In this document: one piece after another, positions 1-4,415 of the stretch | Layout of the letters: the number at the start of each line of letters is the position of its first letter | How positions within the stretch are numbered: position 1 is the stretch's first letter | From: Psychromonas sp. | GTDB taxonomy: Bacteria > Pseudomonadota > Gammaproteobacteria > Enterobacterales > Psychromonadaceae | Reading direction: 5' to 3' | Assembly (NCBI GenBank): GCA_023145575.1 | Contig: JAGLDN010000005.1 | Location: forward strand, 1-5,498 | Length of the DNA stretch: 5,498 nt | Position numbers and translations under genes: made by a program | Notes under the pieces: model-generated | Databases searched by the model: none | The model's input: the letters and a program-made list of their open reading frames with translations, nothing else | Told to the model about the DNA's origin: nothing

Positions 1-157
1 TATGAAAACTCAGTAAGGAATATTTATACCCGTGATACTTCATTATGCTTGGTCAGGCTAAAGCCACCTAGGGCTTGGATACTTCTAACAATTAACGGTT
101 GTTATAAAATTTCGACTTGGAATAACTATTTAGGAATTAAAGTCTTTATTTTTAATT

Positions 158-194
158 CTCCCAGCAGGTGATTAACGCAGTTAATCATCGGGAG
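158..194 (+). promoter_or_regulatory. Hairpin occluding a Shine-Dalgarno sequence
   Basis: An inner perfect 8-bp stem, TGATTAAC (169-176) with GTTAATCA (180-187), closes on a GCA loop. Below an asymmetric internal loop, CTCCC (158-162) pairs with GGGAG (190-194). The 3' arm is the core of the GGGAGGG (190-196) that stands 7 nt before the ATG at 204. If this region is transcribed on the plus strand, the Shine-Dalgarno sequence would be buried. No U-tract follows on either strand, so it is not a typical intrinsic terminator. Its function is inferred. Confidence 0.4.
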
Positions 195-203
195 GGCAAT
201 TTT

Positions 204-341
204 ATGCCTAGCTACCTAGTACAATTTTCTTTGCTGAGGTTTCATTTTGAAGTAACAAGGGTATATAACACAGTGGACGAAATTATATGGCTCTTGAACA
301 TTTTAAGCAGTAAAGATAGAAAAGATATTTATTGTAATTAA
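204..341 (+). CDS. Possible 45-aa small protein
   Basis: This is an ATG-started ORF of 45 codons ending in TAA. The start is preceded by an unusually strong purine-rich GGGAGGG (190-196) at 7-nt spacing, which is the main reason to take it seriously. The predicted peptide begins MPSYLVQF, carries a hydrophobic stretch around VDEIIWLLNIL (about residues 24-34), and ends in a basic, hydrophilic tail (SSKDRKDIYCN). I do not recognise it; it has no clear signal peptide or cysteine motif. It is the only plus-strand candidate gene in the window. It could be a real small protein under translational control by the hairpin at 158-194, the remnant of a larger gene, or a chance ORF in an AT-rich spacer. 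Confidence 0.3.
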   Translation: MPSYLVQFSLLRFHFEVTRVYNTVDEIIWLLNILSSKDRKDIYCN

Positions 342-452
342 CATGGATCCCAATTAAATTTACAAAGCACAATACTAAACCTATACTCATGCAACCCAAA
401 ATTGAAACATGAGGTTAAACTTATACCCATGTGACGTAAAAGTGCAAATTTA

Positions 453-832
453 GCAAGGCAAATAGTACCAAGGTGCTAGGCATAAAATTGAAGGATATAC
501 CCATCACACCTGAAGTTCTTCGTTTCGGGACACCTGTGTAATTGATGTTCAAGGCGCGATGCTCCCTTTGGTAGGGTAAAAAAAAGACTTTAACCCTTTA
601 TTGTTATTCACTTTTTGACTGTTGCTACGTAAAAGATGATTTACTCCGTTGCCCCAAAGGGCGAGTTTTAAAGGTGTTATTGATTTTGGCAAGGGAATCA
701 CCATTCTCTTCAATCAATGCCTTGCCTCTAAGCTTTTAAATTCTCGCTGAAACCTGCATCTTCAGGTGTGATGGGTATAGTTATTCTACATAAAGATTTT
801 ATATCAACGCGCCTTGGTACTAGTTGCCTTGC
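453..832. repeat. Middle inverted repeat, 24 bp arms
   Basis: The left arm is at 453-476 (starting GCAAGGCAA, containing TAGTACCAAGG). The right arm at 809-832 is its reverse complement with only two mismatches. The arms enclose 332 bp, too little for a transposase, and no ORF of note lies inside. This fits a non-autonomous miniature inverted-repeat element or part of one. It surrounds the perfect inverted repeat at 496-779. Confidence 0.6.
496..779. mobile_element. MITE-like element with perfect 20-bp inverted repeats
   Basis: TATACCCATCACACCTGAAG at 496-515 is exactly reverse-complemented at 760-779. Weaker matching continues inward (a shared GTTTC at 524-528 against GAAAC at 749-753). The 284-bp unit has no coding capacity. 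Its interior holds more hairpin potential: CCCTTTGG near 561-572 against CCAAAGGG near 653-661, AGGGT/ACCCT around 574-598, and GGCAAGG against CCTTGCC around 689-726. The arms begin with TA, and no clear target duplication is visible outside them. A miniature inverted-repeat transposable element is the best description; mobility is inferred. Confidence 0.5.
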
Positions 833-1053
833 CCTACGGGGAACAAGCTCGAAAACCAAGACTGCGTTACAATAATCGAAAAGTGCATAATATTGTGCCT
901 TGTTCTGATCATTGAGCTTGAGCCTGACAAAGCATTATTGCGTGACATGAGTATAGATTAAAGTCTGTATATTAAGTCTCCTCTCGTGTCTTTTTCCAAT
1001 TTGTTTTTTTGATGTTGCATTTTTCTCGCATGAAGGTCGAATGCTAATAAAAA

Positions 1054-1344
1054 CTACCATGCTAAATGATTTTTGTATTTAATGGTTAATTCAACAAAGC
1101 CTTTGTAATTACAAGCAATTGCAATGTTATTTACTACTGCGCGAGCCTTAAGATCTTCTTGTAAAACCCATAATCTGCCTTCATTGTTGAGTGTTAGTAA
1201 AAGAGGCAGGTGGTCAAGTTGAATATAACTTGCGATAACACCATCTTCAATTAAAAGCAAAGCGTCATCTTTCGCTAAATAATTTAGACAATCGGCTAAT
1301 GCAAATGTTTGTAACGGTGATGTTTTTACTGTGTGTAAAATCAT
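1054..1344 (-). CDS. tusB: Sulfurtransferase complex subunit TusB (DsrH family)
   Basis: This 96-aa protein is one of the three subunits of the cytoplasmic TusBCD heterohexamer. TusBCD accepts sulfur from TusA and hands it to TusE and MnmA for 2-thiolation of the wobble uridine of tRNAs for Lys, Glu and Gln. The family signature is clear: an N-terminal LHTVKTSP, a central DALLLIEDGV, then LWVLQEDLKARAV, and a C-terminal GFVELT ending in LAW, closely following E. coli TusB including the final Trp. Length is normal. Cys19 lies at the position of the conserved Cys20 of sulfur-oxidiser DsrH proteins, which, as I recall it, E. coli TusB lacks. Start ATG at 1342-1344 lies 2 nt past the tusC stop, so translation is probably coupled. 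It is the last gene of the operon; no terminator is evident downstream. Confidence 0.93.
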   Translation of the reverse strand: MILHTVKTSPLQTFALADCLNYLAKDDALLLIEDGVIASYIQLDHLPLLLTLNNEGRLWVLQEDLKARAVVNNIAIACNYKGFVELTIKYKNHLAW

Positions 1345-1346
1345 AA

Positions 1347-1709
1347 TTAGAAACCTAAAAGTTGATCTTGTTGCGCAAGGTGTTGTTTCAGTTCTTTATT
1401 TGATAGCATAGCTACCTTGATGATGAGATCATTCTCGGAAATGTTTCGACGTTTTAATGAATCTTCACAAACGTAAATATTTTTTACATCATAAAGATCA
1501 AGCAGTTTAAAAACAGGCTGATAATTTTTTTGAAGAATGAGACGTGGAAGCTGATTTTTTATTAATTGATAAATCCCGTCGCCAATAAAAAAGACTGAAA
1601 GAGAGTTATTAAAAGTGGCTAAAGCAAGCAGGGCATCTAAAGATTCACGACCATCAGTACTCCCATAACTTGCTTTGCGGTTAACAAGGGCAACTTTTTT
1701 CTCGGGCAT
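1347..1709 (-). CDS. tusC: Sulfurtransferase complex subunit TusC (DsrF family)
   Basis: This 120-aa DsrE/DsrF-fold protein is the TusC subunit of TusBCD, the sulfur relay for tRNA 2-thiouridine synthesis. Conserved blocks in order: KKVALVN with YGSTDGRESLDALLALA (about residues 4-31), LSVFFIGDGIYQL (about 37-49), QPVFKLLDLYDVKNIYVCEDSL (about 64-85), and a C-terminal LLGF tail like the ILRF of E. coli TusC. Length matches the family. The ATG at 1707-1709 is preceded by AGGAT at suitable distance and by 10 nt of spacer after the tusD stop. As known for the complex, TusC is a structural partner of TusB and TusD; the catalytic sulfur-carrying cysteine is on TusD. Confidence 0.94.
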   Translation of the reverse strand: MPEKKVALVNRKASYGSTDGRESLDALLALATFNNSLSVFFIGDGIYQLIKNQLPRLILQKNYQPVFKLLDLYDVKNIYVCEDSLKRRNISENDLIIKVAMLSNKELKQHLAQQDQLLGF

Positions 1710-1719
1710 AGTGTTTATC

Positions 1720-2121
1720 CTAGAAAGTGACTAAGCGATCACATTGAGCGCTTAATTCAGCTAATTGTCCTAAACCACTAAGAACAAAGGGCGTTGTTAA
1801 ATTGAACTGAGTAAGTGCAAGCTGTTGTGCTTCAGATTGATCAACAACACCACGGCGAAGTGCCGCAGAAATACAAACTTCTAAAGGAAATTTATATTTA
1901 TGAGCGAGTGCCGCCCAATGTTGAGGTAGATTTGTTTCATCCGTTGTAGGACTCACTAACTGATTGCCATTTAAGACCCCATGTTGATAAAAAAAAACGC
2001 CAACAATATGATGCCCATTTTCAACGGCTTCTTTACAAAATTGAAAAGCACTACTCGCAGATTGGCTGCCATAAGGTGGCCCCATGATAACAAGGGTAAA
2101 CTTAGTTTTATTTATTTGCAA
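1720..2121 (-). CDS. tusD: Sulfurtransferase complex subunit TusD (DsrE family)
   Basis: TusD is the sulfur-carrying subunit of TusBCD: its active-site cysteine takes persulfide sulfur from TusA and passes it to TusE. The 133-aa product shows the DsrE fold signature FTLVIMGPPYGSQSASSAFQF (about residues 8-28), GVFFYQHGVLNGNQL (41-55), VCISAALRRGVVD (82-94), and LSGLGQLAELSAQCDRLVTF at the end. Cys83 corresponds to E. coli TusD Cys78. The start is probably TTG at 2119-2121, inside the last codons of ridA. The first ATG in frame, codon 13 (2083-2085), would delete the first beta strand. A GAGG lies 10 nt before the TTG. The 10-nt overlap with ridA suggests translational coupling. Confidence 0.94.
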   Translation of the reverse strand: MQINKTKFTLVIMGPPYGSQSASSAFQFCKEAVENGHHIVGVFFYQHGVLNGNQLVSPTTDETNLPQHWAALAHKYKFPLEVCISAALRRGVVDQSEAQQLALTQFNLTTPFVLSGLGQLAELSAQCDRLVTF

Positions 2122-2498
2122 AATGCTATCGCCTCAACTTCAATCAGGACATCTTTTGGTAGACGGGCGACTTCAACACAAGATCGTGCTGGCGGATTGT
2201 TTGCAAAATATGTAGCATAAACATCATTGAACGCGGCAAAGTCATTCATATCTTTAATATAACATGTTGTTTTTACAACCTTCTCTAGGGTAGAATTAGC
2301 GGCGACTAATACCGCATTTAAATTTTGCATTACTTGATGGCTTTGTTCACTAATACCACCTTCAACGGCTTCCATTGTACTTGGCGATAGTGGGATTTGT
2401 CCAGAGGTAAAAATAAGGTTTGATAATTGAGTCGCCTGTGAATAAGGTCCAATCGCAGAAGGTGCATTTTTTGTTGAGATGATGTTCTTAGTTGTCAT
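2112..2498 (-). CDS. ridA: RidA family 2-iminobutanoate/2-iminopropanoate deaminase
   Basis: This 128-aa cytoplasmic RidA/YjgF/UK114 protein hydrolyses reactive enamine/imine intermediates released by PLP enzymes such as threonine dehydratase, protecting other PLP enzymes. Family features are complete: SAIGPYSQA (about residues 14-22), LIFTSGQIPLSP (28-39), HQVMQNLNAVL (54-64), NDVYATYF (91-98), and PARSCVEVARLPKDVLIEVEAIA (103-125). Arg105, Cys107 and Glu120 match the active-site residues numbered the same in Salmonella RidA. Length is exactly that of the family. Start ATG (2496-2498) has AAGGA about 7 nt upstream. It heads the operon, overlapping tusD by 10 nt; a RidA gene in front of tusDCB is not the E. 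coli order and suggests co-expression without a known mechanistic link. Confidence 0.95.
   Translation of the reverse strand: MTTKNIISTKNAPSAIGPYSQATQLSNLIFTSGQIPLSPSTMEAVEGGISEQSHQVMQNLNAVLVAANSTLEKVVKTTCYIKDMNDFAAFNDVYATYFANNPPARSCVEVARLPKDVLIEVEAIAFCK
2119..2139 (-). promoter_or_regulatory. Ribosome binding site and TTG start of tusD
   Basis: Reading the minus strand, TTGAGG is followed after 10 nt by the TTG at 2121-2119. The motif lies inside the ridA codons for Val-Glu-Ala. No ATG or GTG suits the family's N-terminus, so this site decides the start. Use of a weak start codon inside the upstream gene implies that ridA translation feeds tusD. Confidence 0.55.
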
Positions 2499-2524
2499 TT
2501 CACATCCTTAATTTAAAAAGATAA

Positions 2525-2552
2525 GTTATACCCGTGTGATATCCTAGCTAAA
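2525..2552 (-). promoter_or_regulatory. Possible promoter for ridA-tusDCB
   Basis: On the minus strand TTTAGC (2552-2547) and TATAAC (2530-2525) are separated by 16 bp and lie about 27 nt before the ridA ATG. The -10 match is good but the -35 match is poor. The -10 sequence sits on the edge of a TATACCC repeat (2526-2540), so the repeat may supply it. It is a sequence match only. Confidence 0.25.
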
Positions 2553-2587
2553 GTCAGATAACTAATCTTTTGTCAGATGGGTATATA
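2526..2587. repeat. Short TATACCC inverted repeat
   Basis: TTATACCCGTGTGAT (2526-2540) faces CAGATGGGTATATA (2574-2587). The arms share TATACCC and further imperfect complementarity, and enclose about 33 bp. This is a compact form of the arrangement seen at 496-779. The right arm overlaps the end of the degraded gene to its right and encodes its final Ile-Tyr-Ile-Pro-Ile residues and part of the stop codon, which suggests the repeat moved into, or recombined at, the 3' end of that gene. Confidence 0.5.
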
Positions 2588-3163
2588 TGATTTCATTTTG
2601 AACCGAAGAACTGCATTATCACTAATGTTTGTTCCGGATGAACGCCGAAGGATCTGTCGTACCTTCCTCACCCAGTCGACATCACTAGCAAACCATTCGT
2701 TATACCAAGGGTCACATACGACGGTATTTTTTCCCCATTCGATGGGCGGACCATGATTCATCATACCATATGATTCATAAGAGGGACACTTCTCAAAACC
2801 CAGAACAATGAAACAGTGACGATACTCTTTAATGGACATGGCAGCCATCCCACACTCACCTCGAGATCAAAGATACTGAAAGGCGAGAGCAACAACGTCA
2901 TCACAAAATCCAAATTGAGATTGAAGCGCAATGCCCTCAACGTACTCAGTTATCTCTAAAGAAGACGTAGGTATCTTAATCTTAAAATGGTTATGGAATT
3001 CATTCCTGATAACACCAAAACTTTCTAAGAGAGAATTATAATCTTCTATATCCTGTGTCCTATTTATCCCCTCTGGTTGATTCAAGGTTCGAAAACGCAC
3101 TGTATTGTAGTTATAGTCGCAGGCTCTGCTAGCGCGCATAAGTGTTTGATTAACTATTCCCAT
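2573..3163 (-). pseudogene. Paralogue A of tandem family, broken by in-frame TGA
   Basis: This copy is collinear with the intact paralogue at 3265-3915. The first 98 codons (VNQTLMRASRACDY, NTVRFRT, EGINRT, then GFCDDVVALAFQYL) run into TGA at 2867-2869. The same frame then continues through SRGECGMAAMS to HCFIVLG, VVCDPWYNEWF and DWVRKVRQILR before a final TGA at 2573-2575. Across the premature stop the alignment needs no gap: 29 residues separate the candidate Cys (87) and His (116) and 35 separate His from Asp (151), as in the intact copy. The stop stands where the paralogue has Lys110. Read through, it would be 196 aa; the central region is shorter than in B. Start ATG 3161-3163 has AGGA 6 nt upstream. 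A split two-peptide product is possible but no convincing ribosome site precedes the second ATG (2846-2848). Confidence 0.8.
2867..2869 (-). other. Premature in-frame TGA in paralogue A
   Basis: Codon 99 of the A copy is TGA (context CTT TGA TCT). Both sides are homologous to an uninterrupted paralogue in the same frame, and the aligned residue there is Lys. A single substitution of AGA or CGA would create it. Selenocysteine insertion is not supported, because the aligned residue is not Cys or Sec, and TGA followed by T is not a favourable readthrough context. Confidence 0.85.
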
Positions 3164-3264
3164 TATTTATCCTATCCTCAAAAGTTAGTTAATTAAAATT
3201 AAAAGTTTTGTGTATATACCTATGTTACTTAAAGATGCTTATCAGACGCTATATTTCAGTCATT
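3164..3264. repeat. Intergenic segment homologous to 3916-4011
   Basis: This 101-bp spacer lies between the end of paralogue B and the start of A. It matches the spacer between C and B: both contain a TATA-rich repeat (TATATACCTATGTTAC here, TTATATCTATGTGAC there), then a block ATCAGACGCTATATTTCAG or its variant, and end with AGTCATTTCATA, which includes the stop codon of the gene on the right. The genes were therefore duplicated as units with their flanks. A ribosome site GAGGATAGGAT precedes the A start. Confidence 0.7.
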
Positions 3265-3915
3265 TCATACACAATATTCTAATCTAAAACTAAGATCTGC
3301 ATTGTCTCTCATGTCGAGTTCATTTATCTCCCCTGTTGATTCGTCCAGCTTTCTTGTCGCGTATCGAACAATCTGTCGTATCTTCCTCATCCAGTCGACA
3401 TCAGCAAGAAACCATTCGTAATACCATGGATCACATATAATAACATTTCTTCCCCATGTATTTGGCACGCCTAGGTTCATCTGACCATATGACTCAAGGG
3501 AGAGGGGTGTTTGTAAGCCCATAACAATAAAACAGTGATCAATGCCAATGAATGACACGACTGCCATACCATATTCATCCATACGTTTAAGATATGTAAA
3601 CGCTAGTGCAGTCGCTTCTTGACAACATCCTACTTTTGTTAGGGATGCATATAATGCTACGTAATCAGTGTTGTATTTTAACTCCTCGCAGGTGAGGTAC
3701 AAATTATTTAATACTGACAAGTTTACGCCTCCATCACGAAAATAATTAACAAAGCTTATCTCTCTTTCCAAGTTCAGACGTGTTAAGAGATAATCGTATT
3801 CATCTGCTGTCTTATTTATGCCTTCGGACTGGTTCATAGTTCGAAGCCGTACAGTGTTTTGTACATAGTCGCAGGCCCAGCTAGCTCGCATAAGTGTTTC
3901 ATTCACAGCTCTCAT
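3265..3915 (-). CDS. Intact paralogue B: unrecognised protein, possible cysteine-triad enzyme
   Basis: I do not recognise this 216-aa family. It has no signal peptide or membrane segment. Residues 1-36 are strongly conserved with copy A (VNETLMRASWACDY, NTVRLRT, EGINKT); 37-90 diverge; 91-185 are conserved again. In order there are GCCQEATALAFTYL (96-109), DHCFIVMG (126-133) and VIICDPWYYEWF (158-169), then DWMRKIRQIVRY. A Cys after Gly with a following helix, a His before a hydrophobic strand, and an Asp in a DPW motif fit a papain- or transglutaminase-like Cys98-His127-Asp162 triad; secreted effector enzymes of this kind exist, but this is inference from motif order. Start ATG 3913-3915 follows GAGGG at 9 nt. 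The tail (190-216) differs from the paralogues. It is the only intact copy in this window. Confidence 0.8.
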   Translation of the reverse strand: MRAVNETLMRASWACDYVQNTVRLRTMNQSEGINKTADEYDYLLTRLNLEREISFVNYFRDGGVNLSVLNNLYLTCEELKYNTDYVALYASLTKVGCCQEATALAFTYLKRMDEYGMAVVSFIGIDHCFIVMGLQTPLSLESYGQMNLGVPNTWGRNVIICDPWYYEWFLADVDWMRKIRQIVRYATRKLDESTGEINELDMRDNADLSFRLEYCV

Positions 3916-4011
3916 TTTTATCTACCCTCAAACAATAGTTGTTAACTTAATAACAGTTATTTATATCTATGTGACGCCAAAATACTTGTCAGGCGCCATA
4001 TCTTAGTCATT
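3916..4011. repeat. Intergenic segment homologous to 3164-3264
   Basis: This spacer between the end of copy C and the start of copy B contains the TTATATCTATGTGAC repeat (3961-3975), TGTCAGGCGCCATATCTTAG (3988-4007) and the AGTCATTTCATA block that carries the C stop codon. The order and spacing follow the spacer to the left. It presumably holds the promoter of copy B on the minus strand; a TATAAA-like sequence is present around 3959-3965 but no good -35 partner at normal spacing was found. Confidence 0.65.
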
Positions 4012-4203
4012 TCATATGAAATATTTTATTCGTAACCAAATTTTTGCAGTTTCAAAAATAATTTTTTTATCAGAATAACGAATAATCTGTCGTAACTTCC
4101 TCATCCAGTCTGCATTACCAACAAACCATTCGTTATACCAAGGGTCACACACAACAGTATTTTCTCCCCATGCTTTGGGCATGCCTTGGTTCATAACACA
4201 ATA
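4012..4203 (-). pseudogene. Paralogue C, C-terminal fragment cut by an insertion sequence
   Basis: Sixty-three codons and a stop (TGA, 4012-4014) remain, homologous to the last third of copy B: YCVMNQGMPKAWG, VVCDPWYNEWF, DWMRKLRQIIRY, then a divergent lysine- and isoleucine-rich tail. Homology begins at TAT (4201-4203), equivalent to Tyr143 of B, exactly where the insertion sequence ends. The ATG at 4192-4194 is an internal methionine of the family (Met146 in B), not a start: no family N-terminus, candidate Cys or His is present. The 5' part of the gene should lie on the far side of the insertion sequence, beyond the window. Confidence 0.85.
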
Positions 4204-4415
4204 CAGGGCGAGATTACGAAGAAAATCAGGCTGAGAAGCCTTTGATGTTTCTACGCTCTAAAATATTTAATCGGCTATAATTTTTTGCTTTTTTATTATT
4301 TTGCTAAGTTTATTTGAATTTCCCCTGAATTTCAAATTCAGTAAATCATCGCAAAATTACATATTCAAACTGTAGCGCCAATTCAGTTTTTTATAATCAC
4401 TTCTGAAATATTTTT
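4204..4415. other. Non-coding 3' part of the insertion sequence
   Basis: About 210 bp between the transposase stop and the element's end. It is AT-rich with T-tracts around 4280-4305 and has no gene on either strand. It contains the 17-bp palindrome at 4325-4341. The spacer is longer than I would expect for a compact ISAs1 element, so it may include extra inserted or decayed sequence. Confidence 0.5.
4325..4341. repeat. 17-bp palindrome inside the insertion sequence
   Basis: CTGAATTT (4325-4332) and AAATTCAG (4334-4341) are perfect inverted repeats around a single C. Such a short loop disfavours an RNA hairpin, so a dyad protein-binding site or chance is more likely. On the minus strand it lies about 75 nt after the transposase stop codon. 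Confidence 0.4.

Larger units (their letters stand above)
422..955. repeat. Outer inverted repeat of a nested repeat element
   Basis: TATACCCATGTGAC (422-435) is matched in inverted orientation by GTGACATGAGTATA (942-955), 12 of 14 positions agreeing. These ends enclose two further inverted repeat pairs. The right part also contains internal complementarity: GAACAAG (841-847) with CTTGTTC (899-905), and CAAGCTC (844-850) with GAGCTTG (914-920). The ends match the short repeat that recurs at 24, 496, 2526, 3212 and 3961, so this may be two dispersed repeat copies facing each other rather than one element. Confidence 0.4.
1..1053. other. Long intergenic region with repeats
   Basis: No conserved protein-coding gene is recognisable on either strand over this kilobase. 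What it holds is listed separately: a Shine-Dalgarno-blocking hairpin and a 45-codon ORF (158-341), and three nested inverted repeats between 422 and 955. Minor structure includes a 6-bp inverted repeat CTCATG/CATGAG (386-391 and 408-413). I see nothing definable in 1-157 apart from one copy of the short TATACCC repeat at 24-35. Nothing is visible in 956-1053 except a weak 5-bp GCATT/AATGC hairpin (1017-1044), which has no U-tract on the minus strand and so is not a convincing terminator for the tus operon. Confidence 0.7.

Noticed and set aside
422..955. CRISPR array
   Set aside because: The repeats are inverted and nested with unequal spacing; there are no regularly spaced direct repeats and no cas genes.
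1017..1044. Terminator after tusB
   Set aside because: The hairpin stem is only 5 bp with a long loop, and on the minus strand it is followed by an A-rich sequence, not a U-tract.
2083..2085. ATG as the start of tusD
   Set aside because: It would remove the first beta strand (FTLVI) that all TusD proteins have; the TTG at 2119-2121 gives a normal N-terminus and has a ribosome site.
1981..2220. Plus-strand 79-codon ORF
   Set aside because: It lies antisense to the clear tusD and ridA genes, has no family features and is a shadow of their codons.
2867..2869. Selenocysteine or programmed readthrough at TGA
   Set aside because: The aligned residue in the intact copy is Lys, the following base is T, and no obvious SECIS-like hairpin was seen directly after the codon.
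4012..4194. Independent 60-aa gene starting at the ATG 4192-4194
   Set aside because: The ATG aligns with an internal Met of the paralogue; the segment is the tail of a gene cut by the insertion sequence.
4195..4260. Open frame running from the insertion sequence into copy C (FLRNLALYCV), resembling a transposase C-terminus
   Set aside because: The true transposase C-terminus (NAVENLASVRHVALNLLK) is found at 4416-4575 in another place, so this resemblance is by chance. The frame has no start codon and begins after a TAG at 4258-4260.
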